From: Oscillospiraceae bacterium | Lineage (GTDB): Bacteria; Bacillota; Clostridia; Oscillospirales; Ruminococcaceae | Assembly: GCA_017847835.1 (NCBI GenBank) | Contig: JAGASH010000009.1 | Span: 1-64,000, forward strand | Direction: 5' to 3' | DNA length: 64,000 nt | Shown here: piece by piece, positions 15,774 to 23,469 of the stretch | Layout: each line of letters starts with the position of its first letter | How positions within the stretch are numbered: the stretch's first letter is position 1 | Translations under genes and position numbers: made by a program | Notes under the pieces: generated by a model | Database searches by the model: none | What the model saw: only the letters and a program-made list of their open reading frames with translations | Told to the model about the DNA's origin: nothing

Positions 15774-16652
15774 TCAGTCTTTTTCAGTTCGGATTTGCTC
15801 CGCAAGCGCCGAAAGCTTTTTCAAGCGGTGATTGAGCCCGCTTCGGCTAATCGGCTCGGCAAACATCGCGCAAAGCTCCGAAAGAGAGCTTTCCCGATTG
15901 TTCAGCCGCAAAAGCGCAGTTTCCCGAAGCTCGGGACTGAGGTTTTCAGCACCGATTTCTTCAAGCACAAGCTCGATATCACGGCAGCTTTTTTCGCTCG
16001 CGGCAACCGTTTTGTCAAGATTTGCGCTGTCGCAGTTCACGGAACGGTTTGCGCGGTTTCGCAGGTCCTTCTCAATCTTGACTTGCATTATTTCAAGCGA
16101 GTGCGTGCCCGCACCGATATATGTGAGAAAATCTTCAATCTGCTCGCTCGTCTTTGAATAAAGAACCGTCTGCGACTTGCGCTCGGTGGTTTTCAGCGGC
16201 ATTCCGTGCTCCGAAATAAAGTCCGCAAGCACCTTCGCGCGCACGCTTTCCGAAAGGACAAGCTCCAGATGATACTCCTTCTTCGGGTCGGTCACATAAC
16301 CGCAGCACACAAAAATTCCGCGCAAAAACGCGCTTGCTGTATCGTCGCTGCCCGAAACAACGCTCTCGTTTACCGAAAGAAAATCTCCGAAAATGTCCGA
16401 TTTCACGCTTAACGTGTACAGCGAGCCGCCGTTTTTCACAAGTCGGCGGGTTTCATAATGCTCGTTTTTGAAAACACGGGAGCAAAGTCCCTGTGCAGCC
16501 GTGAAAATTTCAAGATTTTCCGTGCGCACGGCAGGCTTTCCCGAAACGCTTTTTCCCGCGAAAAACATACCGTAAAGCATAGCGGTCATCTCGCGCTCGG
16601 AAAGCTCTCTGACAGCGCAAAGCTGCGTTTTTATCTCGGAAGAAAATGACAT
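15774..16652 (-). CDS. whiA: WhiA, DNA-binding protein (LAGLIDADG-like + HTH)
   Basis: 292 residues, near the usual length. It starts MSFSSEIKTQLC and carries the degenerate homing-endonuclease-like N-terminal domain and a C-terminal helix-turn-helix (LSELCAMF..ISRSGLNHRLKKL). WhiA governs sporulation in actinobacteria and affects division and chromosome segregation in Bacillus. In most Firmicutes it directly follows rapZ; here about 2.1 kb of other genes intervene. It follows the flavin reductase gene by 21 bases with an AGGTG ribosome site, so they are probably co-transcribed. Confidence 0.93.
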   Translation of the reverse strand: MSFSSEIKTQLCAVRELSEREMTAMLYGMFFAGKSVSGKPAVRTENLEIFTAAQGLCSRVFKNEHYETRRLVKNGGSLYTLSVKSDIFGDFLSVNESVVSGSDDTASAFLRGIFVCCGYVTDPKKEYHLELVLSESVRAKVLADFISEHGMPLKTTERKSQTVLYSKTSEQIEDFLTYIGAGTHSLEIMQVKIEKDLRNRANRSVNCDSANLDKTVAASEKSCRDIELVLEEIGAENLSPELRETALLRLNNRESSLSELCAMFAEPISRSGLNHRLKKLSALAEQIRTEKD

Positions 16653-16673
16653 AGCGCACCTGCTTACACAAAA

Positions 16674-17294
16674 TCAACGGATAAAGCTCGTCTTAATCGG
16701 CGCTTCAAGCGCGGGGAAATCAACTCCCGCGGCTTTTCCCGCCTCAATGCACTTCAAAAGCCAAGCCATATTGTTTCCGAGAGTTCTCATCGTCTGCAAA
16801 CCCTCCTCGTCCTTCAGAACGTCCTCGGGTGTGCTTCCGTGAACCTGGTTCCAGTACTGTGAGGATACAATCGGCATACAGCTTATCGTGAAGTACTTGT
16901 TTATCTGGTCAAATGCAGCAGAAGCTCCTCCCCTGCGACAGCTCACAACAGCAGCCGCGGGCTTGCCCAAAAGGTACTTTTTCCCCGAGAAGAAAGCCCT
17001 GTCCATAAACGACGTAAGCGCGCCGGAAGCCGCAGCATAGTGAACGGGTGAGCCGAAAATAAAGCCGTCCGCGTCCTTTGCCTTTTCCACGAAATCATTC
17101 ACGCAGTCTCCGCGAAAGCATTTTCCCATTTTCGAGCACGCTCCACAGCCGATACAGCCCGCGAGCGCGTCCTTTCCGAGCCAGAAAATCTCGGTTTCGA
17201 TACCGTTTGCTTTGAGCGACTTTTCAGCCTCGCAAAGCGCCGTGTATGTACAGCCTTTTTCCTTGGGTGAACCGTTTACAAGAATAACTTTCAT
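16674..17294 (-). CDS. NADPH-dependent FMN reductase / iron-sulfur flavoprotein family
   Basis: 206 residues from an ATG behind AGGAGG; a longer frame lacks a ribosome site. It has a flavodoxin-like fold with VNGSPKEKGCT (FMN phosphate loop, near 6-16), a CIGCGACSKMGKC Cys cluster near 47 and GSPVHYAAASG near 81. The Cys spacing resembles iron-sulfur flavoproteins that use a compact CX2CX2CX5C-type motif. The likely role is reduction of FMN or small acceptors at the expense of NAD(P)H or ferredoxin; the substrate is unknown. Its own promoter precedes it, and it reads into whiA. Confidence 0.85.
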   Translation of the reverse strand: MKVILVNGSPKEKGCTYTALCEAEKSLKANGIETEIFWLGKDALAGCIGCGACSKMGKCFRGDCVNDFVEKAKDADGFIFGSPVHYAAASGALTSFMDRAFFSGKKYLLGKPAAAVVSCRRGGASAAFDQINKYFTISCMPIVSSQYWNQVHGSTPEDVLKDEEGLQTMRTLGNNMAWLLKCIEAGKAAGVDFPALEAPIKTSFIR

Positions 17295-17322
17295 ATACTT
17301 ATCCTCCTGAATTGATAATATT

Positions 17323-17351
17323 ATTGTATCACACTTTTCGGGAAATTTCAA
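17323..17351 (-). promoter_or_regulatory. Promoter of flavin reductase-whiA-ferredoxin
   Basis: Minus strand TTGAAA (17346-17351), 17 bases, TACAAT (17323-17328), TG before the -10. Confidence 0.75.
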
Positions 17352-17382
17352 GTGTTCGGCGATTTTCGACACCATTTTCAGA

Positions 17383-17398
17383 CATTTTGTACAAAATG
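17383..17398. promoter_or_regulatory. 16-bp perfect palindrome between divergent promoters, probable operator
   Basis: CATTTTGTACAAAATG is self-complementary over 16 bases. It lies 32 bases beyond the -35 of the flavin reductase promoter and 20 bases before the -35 of the regulator operon. The XRE repressor encoded downstream is the natural candidate ligand. Confidence 0.55.
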
Positions 17399-17418
17399 AA
17401 CAAATTTATATAAACCTA

Positions 17419-17447
17419 TTGACACTACAAGAAACTTGTGGTATAAT
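17419..17447 (+). promoter_or_regulatory. Promoter of the ArpU/XRE/ImmA operon with embedded inverted repeat
   Basis: TTGACA (17419-17424), 17 bases, TATAAT (17442-17447), a perfect consensus. The spacer contains ACAAGaaaCTTGT (17427-17439), an inverted repeat well placed as an operator for a phage-type repressor. Confidence 0.8.
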
Positions 17448-17486
17448 TTGTTCATAGGCAAACAACAAGTGAAAGAGGTGACGAAT

Positions 17487-17888
17487 TTGGATTTTCTTGA
17501 ACTTTTAAAAGCAGCGCGCGAGGCAGAGCTTGAAATCACCGCGGAGCTTGAACAAATCGAGCGCTTGCACAGAATTATGCGAAACACGGGACATTCGCTT
17601 GCGTATGCGCAGACGCTTGCGGATAATCTCGCGAAATTCGAGGAAGAACTCAACGCAAACATCGACCGTGCCGTTGACGCAAAACGTGAGGCTCTGAAAG
17701 TGCTGAGCGCGCTTCACGGCGACGAGCGCGCGGTTTTGTATCAGCATTACATTCTCGCAAAGGACTGGCGGAAAATCTCCGACGAGATGTTCATAAGCGA
17801 GCGGCAGGTTTTCAATCTGCGGAAAAAGGCTCTCGACAGCCTGAACAGGCACTACAAATGCGTTGATATTTGCGAGGTGGCACTATGA
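17487..17888 (+). CDS. Phage-type sigma-like transcription factor (ArpU/DUF1492 type)
   Basis: 133 residues from a TTG start, chosen because AGAGGTG is six bases upstream; an upstream start has no ribosome site. A helical coiled-coil-like N-terminus is followed by a sigma-region-4-like helix-turn-helix (VLYQHYILAKDWRKISDEMFISERQVFNLRKKAL, near 85-118). Such proteins control late genes in Firmicutes phages and usually sit just before terminase genes. Here it leads an operon with a repressor and a peptidase. The exact family is uncertain. Confidence 0.7.
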   Translation: MDFLELLKAAREAELEITAELEQIERLHRIMRNTGHSLAYAQTLADNLAKFEEELNANIDRAVDAKREALKVLSALHGDERAVLYQHYILAKDWRKISDEMFISERQVFNLRKKALDSLNRHYKCVDICEVAL

Positions 17889-18178
17889 CAATCGGTGAAA
17901 AGATTTCGGAACTGCGGAAAAATGCCGGATTAACTCAGCGTGATTTAGCGCTGAAAATCGGCGTCACTCCGTCCGCTGTCGGGAACTATGAACAAGGCGT
18001 GAGTTTCCCGCGGGAAGAAGTGCTGTATCGGCTTTTCGAGGCGCTCTGCTGCACGCCGAACGAACTTTTCGGCTTTGAGGAAGAAACCGTGACAATTGCC
18101 GCGAGAAAAGGCGGCGGCACAATCGTCCTCAAAAAACGCGGCAAAAAGAGTATTTTTGACGCGCCCGATTATCGTTAG
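17885..18178 (+). CDS. XRE-family (cI-like) transcriptional repressor
   Basis: 97 residues. A helix-turn-helix lies in the first 65 (LRKNAGLTQRDLALKIGVTPSAVGNYEQG). A short basic tail follows. The start ATG overlaps the previous stop (ATGA) and has GAGGTG upstream. With the ImmA-type peptidase that follows, it matches the repressor/antirepressor pair of ICEBs1-like elements (ImmR/ImmA), in which proteolysis lifts repression. The palindrome and spacer repeat in the operon promoter are its likely operators (inference). Confidence 0.88.
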   Translation: MTIGEKISELRKNAGLTQRDLALKIGVTPSAVGNYEQGVSFPREEVLYRLFEALCCTPNELFGFEEETVTIAARKGGGTIVLKKRGKKSIFDAPDYR

Positions 18179-18192
18179 CGAAAGGAGCAAAA

Positions 18193-18756
18193 ATGAAGGT
18201 TTGCGATGTTTTTGAGGCGGCTGAAATAGGCGATTTGCCGATTAATCCCGCAAAAGCCGCGGGCGCGCTCGGAATAAAAACCGTGAGCTACGGGACAATG
18301 ACAGAAATTTACGATATCGACGCGGATTATCTGTACAGGAGAAGCCCGTTCGGGTTCTCGTTCAAGTCGGAAAACCGCTTTGTAATCGCGGTGAACGAGA
18401 ATTCCTGCGGTGAACGAAAACGCAGATTTACCATAGCGCACGAGCTCGGTCACTGCGTTCTCGGACACACGGGAAGGCTCTCGGAAAACCGCGCTCCCAC
18501 AAGCTTTGAGGAACACTCTGCCGACAGGTTTGCCGCGGATTTTCTCGCTCCGCTTCCCGTGCTGATTTTATGCGGTGTGGAGAGCGCAGGAGAGATAAAA
18601 AAAATCTGCGGGATTTCGGGTCAAGCCGCAGAAATTCGTTATAAAGAGCTTGTTCAAATGCGCCGAAGCAATTTTCTCGCATTCAACGAAAACCAAAAAA
18701 TTGCCGAGATGTTCTCCGATTTCATCGAGCGATACCGCTCGGCGATGAACAGATAG
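18193..18756 (+). CDS. ImmA/IrrE-family metallopeptidase
   Basis: 187 residues with the zinc motif HELGH (near 84-88) and a downstream Glu in EEHSADRFAADFLAP, the third-ligand segment. Members cut partner XRE repressors after DNA damage or other signals. The gene follows the repressor by 14 bases with AAAGGAGC as ribosome site. Its stop codon is one base from the stop of rapZ on the opposite strand, so neither gene has room for a separate terminator. Confidence 0.9.
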   Translation: MKVCDVFEAAEIGDLPINPAKAAGALGIKTVSYGTMTEIYDIDADYLYRRSPFGFSFKSENRFVIAVNENSCGERKRRFTIAHELGHCVLGHTGRLSENRAPTSFEEHSADRFAADFLAPLPVLILCGVESAGEIKKICGISGQAAEIRYKELVQMRRSNFLAFNENQKIAEMFSDFIERYRSAMNR

Positions 18757-18757
18757 G

Positions 18758-19615
18758 TTACTTGTCGATGTCGCGGTGTACCTCGCGCACGAGAAATCCC
18801 GCGCTTTCAAGGTGCTCGGCAGTGCGCTTTGCAAAGGTCACGGAGCGGTGTTTTCCGCCTGTACAGCCGAACGCGATAACAAGTCTGCTCTTGCCCTCGG
18901 AAACGTACAGCGGCAGCAGAAACTCCGCCATATCAAAGATTTTTTTCTCGAACTCCACGCTCTGCGGATACTTCATCACAAAGTCGCGGACTGCCTCGTC
19001 AAGTCCCGTGAGCTTTTTCAGCTCGGGCACATAAAACGGGTTCGGCAAACATCTCACATCAAACACAAGGTCCGCTTCACCGGGTACACCGTACATAAAC
19101 CCGAAGCTCATACAGCTCACAAGCATTCTGTCGGAGGGATTTTCGAGAAACAGCCCCGAAACCTGCTCCTGAAGCTGACGCGACGTGAGCAGAGAACTGT
19201 CGATGATGTAGTCCGCGCACGCGCGAATGTCCGTCAAAAGCGTCATCTCCGCGTCAATCGCTTTCGACAAATCCCCGCCCGCTGCTTCTTCGAGAGGGTG
19301 CTTGCGGCGGGTTTCGTTATAGCGGTTCATCAGAACCTCTTTTGACGCTTCGAGATACAGTATCTTCACGTCAACCCCGTTTATTGCGCGAACCTGCGAG
19401 AGGTTCTCCGAGAGCTTTAAAAACATCGCTCCGCCGCGGATATCCGTGACAATAGCAACGCGCTCGATGTCGCGGTTTTTCGCGCACATCTCGGCAAAAT
19501 TCGGGATAAGCTGCGGCGGCATATTATCGATACAGAAAAAGCCGATGTCCTCCAGCACCTTTACGCAGGAGGATTTTCCCGAGCCCGACAGCCCCGTTAC
19601 AATCAAAAATGTCAT
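18758..19615 (-). CDS. rapZ: RapZ/YvcJ, nucleotide-binding RNase adapter family
   Basis: 285 residues. Walker A is GLSGSGKS (8-15). FDVRCLPNPFYVPELKKLTG and IAFGCTGGKHRSV are the family signatures. In E. coli RapZ senses GlcN6P metabolism; in Bacillus YvcJ affects competence. It binds ATP/GTP. It is the last gene of the hprK-glk-murB-rapZ run. In related genomes whiA usually comes next; here the regulator island intervenes. Confidence 0.95.
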   Translation of the reverse strand: MTFLIVTGLSGSGKSSCVKVLEDIGFFCIDNMPPQLIPNFAEMCAKNRDIERVAIVTDIRGGAMFLKLSENLSQVRAINGVDVKILYLEASKEVLMNRYNETRRKHPLEEAAGGDLSKAIDAEMTLLTDIRACADYIIDSSLLTSRQLQEQVSGLFLENPSDRMLVSCMSFGFMYGVPGEADLVFDVRCLPNPFYVPELKKLTGLDEAVRDFVMKYPQSVEFEKKIFDMAEFLLPLYVSEGKSRLVIAFGCTGGKHRSVTFAKRTAEHLESAGFLVREVHRDIDK

Positions 19616-19634
19616 AAATCTTTTTGTGTCCTCG

Positions 19635-20534
19635 TCATTTGTCTACAATAATCATTTCGCATTCAAGCTCAACGCCTTTTTCTTCGCGAACGACTTTCTT
19701 TATATGCTCAACTAGCGCGACAACGTCCTCAAACGTCGCGCCGCCTTTGTTTATCACGAAACCGCTGTGCTTTCGGCTGACCTCAGCGCCGCCGACCGAG
19801 CAGCCTTTCAGTCCGCATTCCTCGATTAGCGCCGCTGCAAAGTAGTTTTCGGGACGTTTGAACGTGCTCCCGCAGGACGGATATTCAAGCGGCTGTTTAT
19901 CGCGTCGGCGCTGCATAAGTTCTTCCATACGCTCTTTTATCGCGGTTTTCTCGCCCTCGTTCAGCGTGAACACAACCGAAATTATCACAAAATCGCGCTG
20001 TCTGAAAATGCTCCCGCGATAGCAAAGCTCCATTTCCTCCGCGCGCATTTCACGGATTTCGCCGTCCTCGTCAATATAACGGCAGCTCGAAACAACGTCC
20101 TTCATTTCCCCGCCGTAAGCGCCCGCGTTCATAAAAAGCGCGCCTCCCACCGAGCCAGGAATTCCGAAAAGGCACTCCATTCCCGTAAGCGATTTTTCAA
20201 GCGCGGTTTTGCACACAGCCGCAAGCGACGCACCCGCGCCCGCAGTTATCGTCCGACCGTCGGCGGAGATTTCGCAAAGCTCCGCCGTTGAGATAACAAC
20301 ACCGTGAAATTTATTTATCAGCACGTTTGAGCCCTTGCCGAGAACGAAATATGAAATCCCGCTTTTCCGACAGAAATCAAGTATTTCGCAGAGAGATTTT
20401 TCAGTTTTCGGCGCGACAAAAACGTCACACTCCCCGCCGATTTTCATTGAAGTCTTGTCGGCAAGAATAAAATCCCGTTCACAAAAACCGCCGCTTTCGC
20501 GGCAGTTTCTTAAAATTTCGGTGTAATTATCCAC
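19635..20534 (-). CDS. murB: UDP-N-acetylenolpyruvoylglucosamine reductase
   Basis: 299 residues. FAD-linked enzyme that reduces the enolpyruvyl group to make UDP-MurNAc in peptidoglycan synthesis. It shows the FAD-binding loop LGKGSNVLI and GIPGSVGGALFMNAGAYGGE, and the catalytic Ser segment YPSCGSTFKRP. The short length and Ser position match type IIa MurB. It is 19 bases upstream of rapZ, within the same operon. Confidence 0.96.
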   Translation of the reverse strand: MDNYTEILRNCRESGGFCERDFILADKTSMKIGGECDVFVAPKTEKSLCEILDFCRKSGISYFVLGKGSNVLINKFHGVVISTAELCEISADGRTITAGAGASLAAVCKTALEKSLTGMECLFGIPGSVGGALFMNAGAYGGEMKDVVSSCRYIDEDGEIREMRAEEMELCYRGSIFRQRDFVIISVVFTLNEGEKTAIKERMEELMQRRRDKQPLEYPSCGSTFKRPENYFAAALIEECGLKGCSVGGAEVSRKHSGFVINKGGATFEDVVALVEHIKKVVREEKGVELECEMIIVDK

Positions 20535-20555
20535 TGATTTCCTCCGAATTTGTTT

Positions 20556-21506
20556 TTAAATGCTGTACAGGAACGCCGCGCCGATAATTCCCGCGTCGTT
20601 TCCGAGCTTGCAGATGTCGAGCTTTGTGGACTGCTTTTCATCAACGCAATAGCTGTCGCGGCTGATTATTTCACCGAGCGGCTTTGTGAGGTTTTCGCCC
20701 TCCTTGCAGATACCGCCGCCGATAAGCAGAACCTCGGGCTGGAACGTGTTTACGATATTCGTAAGTCCGCAGCCGAGATACTCTATGTACATATTTACAA
20801 CGCCCTTTGCGGCTTCGTCGTCCGCTCTCATACCGTCAAACGCAGTCTTGCCGTCAACCTTTTCGATATCGCCGCCGGCAATTTCCCACATCTTCGAGTC
20901 CTTGTGCGCTTCCATTGCCTCTTTTGTCATATTTATAAGCGCGGTAGCCGAGGAATATGCCTCAAAGCAGCCTTTTCTGCCGCAGCCGCACTGTCTGCCG
21001 TTGAACTCGATAACCGTGTGACCAAGCTCTGCTCCGCAGAAATTAAAGCCCGTGTAAATCTTGCCGCCGATGATGATACCGCCGCCGACGCCTGTGCCGA
21101 GCGTTACGACAACAACGTCCGAGTAACCCTTGCCCGCGCCCGCGAGAACCTCGCCGAATGCAGCAGCGTTTGCGTCGTTTTCAACGTAAATCGGCTTGTC
21201 AAGACGCTGTTTGAGGAGAGCGCGAAGGTCGGTGTTGTGGAAATCAAGGTTGCAGGAATAGAGCACAACTCCGCTGTTTCTGTTTGCAACACCCGGTGTG
21301 CCGATACCGATTGAATTAACCTCGCCGATTGTAACTCTCGCTGCGTTAAGGCACTGCCAGATAAGCTCAACGATAGTGCCGCAGATTTCATCGGCAGGTC
21401 TGGGAAGATTTGTCTTTGCGGTTGCCTTCTGAACGATGTTGTAGTTCTCGTCAACCAAGCCGACCTTGATGTTTGTTCCGCCCAAGTCAATTCCTATATT
21501 GTACAT
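20556..21506 (-). CDS. glcK: ROK-family glucokinase
   Basis: 316 residues. The ATP site DLGGTNIKVGLVDE (8-21) and the ROK zinc motif CGCGRKGCFEAYSS (near 176-189) are present, as is the sugar-binding segment VENDANAAAFGE. It phosphorylates glucose to G6P in the cytosol. It lies between hprK and murB with short gaps, tying sugar phosphorylation to HPr kinase control and wall precursor synthesis. Confidence 0.94.
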   Translation of the reverse strand: MYNIGIDLGGTNIKVGLVDENYNIVQKATAKTNLPRPADEICGTIVELIWQCLNAARVTIGEVNSIGIGTPGVANRNSGVVLYSCNLDFHNTDLRALLKQRLDKPIYVENDANAAAFGEVLAGAGKGYSDVVVVTLGTGVGGGIIIGGKIYTGFNFCGAELGHTVIEFNGRQCGCGRKGCFEAYSSATALINMTKEAMEAHKDSKMWEIAGGDIEKVDGKTAFDGMRADDEAAKGVVNMYIEYLGCGLTNIVNTFQPEVLLIGGGICKEGENLTKPLGEIISRDSYCVDEKQSTKLDICKLGNDAGIIGAAFLYSI

Positions 21507-21526
21507 AACTCATATTTCCTTTCAGA

Positions 21527-22498
21527 TTAAATATTCAAATCGGACATTATTTCCTCGCTGTCGGAGTCAATTCCGAGCTGACGGAGCAGGTCCTTAGCCG
21601 CATTGTAGCCCATCTTCTTCTGACGGTTGTTCATAGCCGCAACTTCGAGAATAACCGCGAGATTTCGTCCCGGTTTAACGGGAATGTTAAGCAGCGGCAC
21701 CTTTACTCCGAGGATTGTCATATAGTGCGTGTCAACACCCATTCTGTCGTACGTTTTCTCGGGGTTCCACAGTTCCATTTCAACAACCATATCGATTTTC
21801 GTGGACATCTTTACAGCGCCGATACCGAAAAGCTGACGAGCGTTTACGATACCGATACCGCGAAGCTCCAGAAAGTGTCTTATGTTATCGGGAGAAGAAC
21901 CGACAAGCGTGATGTTGGAAGCCTTGCGGATTTCAACGGCGTCGTCCGCGATAAGACGGTGACCGCGCTTTACAAGCTCAATCGCGGTTTCGCTCTTACC
22001 TACGCCGCTCTCACCGAGTATCATAACGCCCTCGCCGTAAATCTCGATAAGAACACCGTGACGGGTAATTCTCGGAGCGAGCTGTAAATTCAAAAATGCC
22101 ATAAGCTTCGAGATGAAAACGGTTGTGCTTTCATCGGTGCGCAAAATCGGGATTTCATAGTTCGGCGCAAGCTCCAGCATTTCGGGGAAAATCTCCTCGT
22201 TGCGCGTGATTACAAGCGCGGGAAAACGATAGCTCAGAAGGTCTGCGATACGCTTTCTGCGAAGCTCGGGGTCGAGTCCCGAGAGGTACGCGTGCTCCAT
22301 TTTGCCCATAACCTGAATACGCTTGTTGTCAAAATACTCGTAAAAGCCCGCGAACTGAAGTCCGGGACGGTTTGTGTCGTTGTTTGTGATTAATGTATTC
22401 CCGCCGTTTTCGGGCATATAGATTACTTCGAGCTTGAACTCGTCAATCATTCTGCAAAGCGGAAATGAAAACTCCCTTGTAATTTCTTCAAGCGGCAT
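21527..22498 (-). CDS. hprK: HPr kinase/phosphorylase
   Basis: 323 residues. The P-loop GESGVGKS is at 162-169 and is followed by ADDAVEI. RGIGIVNARQLFG and PVKPGRNLAVILEVAA are the family signature regions. The enzyme phosphorylates Ser46 of HPr when glycolytic intermediates are high, the basis of CcpA-type catabolite repression. It is the first gene of the hprK-glcK-murB-rapZ operon, with AGGGGAG before the ATG. The mRNA has a highly structured leader of about 190 nt. Confidence 0.97.
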   Translation of the reverse strand: MPLEEITREFSFPLCRMIDEFKLEVIYMPENGGNTLITNNDTNRPGLQFAGFYEYFDNKRIQVMGKMEHAYLSGLDPELRRKRIADLLSYRFPALVITRNEEIFPEMLELAPNYEIPILRTDESTTVFISKLMAFLNLQLAPRITRHGVLIEIYGEGVMILGESGVGKSETAIELVKRGHRLIADDAVEIRKASNITLVGSSPDNIRHFLELRGIGIVNARQLFGIGAVKMSTKIDMVVEMELWNPEKTYDRMGVDTHYMTILGVKVPLLNIPVKPGRNLAVILEVAAMNNRQKKMGYNAAKDLLRQLGIDSDSEEIMSDLNI

Positions 22499-22690
22499 AA
22501 ATACTCCCCTTTAATTCCGTAATTTTAATTTTCGGCATAGAATACCGTTTAAATGCTGTAGTTAATATTATAAGAACCTCACGCCGTTGCCCAAATCAAA
22601 GATTTGGACGGCTGTGAGAACCTTGTAATATATGTACGCCGCTCTCGCGGCTATCAGCTTCGCTGATTAACAGGAACAAGTTCCCGTTAT
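22499..22690 (-). promoter_or_regulatory. Structured 5' leader of hprK, candidate cis-regulatory RNA
   Basis: From the promoter to the ATG, the minus-strand transcript can form consecutive hairpins: GGAACTTGTTCC, ATCAGCGAAGCTGAT, GCCGCGAGAGCGGC, then a long one (22564-22632) built from CTCACAGCCGT.CCAAATC / GATTTGG.ACGGCGTGAG with an outer ATATTACAAG / CTTATAATA extension. No U-tract follows, so it is not a simple terminator. I match it to no known riboswitch. It may alternatively be an inserted palindromic repeat. Confidence 0.5.
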
Positions 22691-22697
22691 ATATATT

Positions 22698-22726
22698 ATT
22701 ATACAATATTATGGCGATTATTTCAA
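22698..22726 (-). promoter_or_regulatory. Promoter of the hprK operon
   Basis: Minus strand TTGAAA (22721-22726), 17 bases, TATAAT (22698-22703). It is back to back with the spoIIR promoter. Confidence 0.75.
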
Positions 22727-22732
22727 GTATTT

Positions 22733-22782
22733 TTTACATTTTTGATTAAATTTGTACAATCGGTCAATGCTTATTGTACAAA
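22733..22782 (+). promoter_or_regulatory. spoIIR promoter region with a perfect inverted repeat
   Basis: A vegetative-type promoter TTTACA (22733-22738), 16 bases, TACAAT (22755-22760) is visible. Over the -10 and the start site lies TTTGTACAAT (22751-22760), 12 bases, ATTGTACAAA (22773-22782), a perfect 10-bp inverted repeat whose arms each contain the palindrome TTGTACAA. spoIIR is sigma-F dependent in Bacillus; a sigma-F site is not clear here. Confidence 0.5.
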
Positions 22783-22806
22783 ACGACATCGTTGAAAGGA
22801 CGTATT

Positions 22807-23385
22807 ATGAAAAAAGTACTTATTTCGCTATTTCTGGCAATGGGAGCGGTTTTCTTCTTTTGTGCGGGAGGTTTTCTGACATTCGCGGAAAACTGCGAGG
22901 ACGTGTGCAGCGAGGTTTTACGGCTGCACATTCCCGCAAACTCAGACAGCGAGGCAGACCAAGCGATAAAACTCAGACTGCGGGATTATATCCTGAGCGA
23001 GTTTTCGGACGAGCTTGCCGAATGTGAAAATCTTGACGAGGCTGAGGAAAAAACGCGGGAGCTTCTCCCCGAAATCGAGCGCAAATCAACCGAATTTCTC
23101 GAAAGGAACGGGTTTTCCTACGGCGCAAAAGCCGAGCTTGTGACGATGGATTTCACCACGCGCGAATATGACAAGCTGATTTTGCCGGCAGGGAAATATC
23201 GCGCAATTCGTATAACTCTCGGAAGCGGTGAGGGCAAAAACTGGTGGTGCGTGATTTTTCCGCAGCTTTGTTTGCCCGCGGCTTCAAAATCGGAAAAAGC
23301 CGAGGACGTTCTCGCGGACTTCGGAAAACCTCAGGGAATTACGATAAAATTTGCGGTTTTTGAGTGGTTTCAGGGATTATTTTAA
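22807..23385 (+). CDS. spoIIR: Stage II sporulation protein R (SpoIIR)
   Basis: 192 residues from the ATG behind AAAGGACG. The N-terminal signal segment (KKVLISLFLAMGAVFFFCAGGFLTF) is followed by the family core VLRLHIPANSDSEADQAIKLRLRDYIL and a C-terminal KNWWCVIFPQLCLP block. SpoIIR is secreted from the forespore and activates SpoIIGA, which matures sigma-E in the mother cell. It stands alone between the hprK operon and spo0A, with its own terminator. Confidence 0.93.
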   Translation: MKKVLISLFLAMGAVFFFCAGGFLTFAENCEDVCSEVLRLHIPANSDSEADQAIKLRLRDYILSEFSDELAECENLDEAEEKTRELLPEIERKSTEFLERNGFSYGAKAELVTMDFTTREYDKLILPAGKYRAIRITLGSGEGKNWWCVIFPQLCLPAASKSEKAEDVLADFGKPQGITIKFAVFEWFQGLF

Positions 23386-23390
23386 GCAAG

Positions 23391-23422
23391 AAAAAAGACG
23401 CTCTCAAAAGAACGTCTTTTTT
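23391..23422 (+). terminator. Terminator after spoIIR
   Basis: AAAAAAGACG / CGTCTTTTTT, symmetrical, so it may also serve spo0A on the other strand. Confidence 0.88.
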
Positions 23423-23469
23423 CTTTGTCGAGGGGAAACGACAAGAATATATTGGAAAGAAATACCCGA

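Noticed and set aside
11161..18756. Whole 11-19 kb stretch considered as one prophage
   Set aside because: Terminase and the repressor set are separated by sporulation-type genes, ferredoxin and whiA; no structural, integrase or lysis genes are seen.
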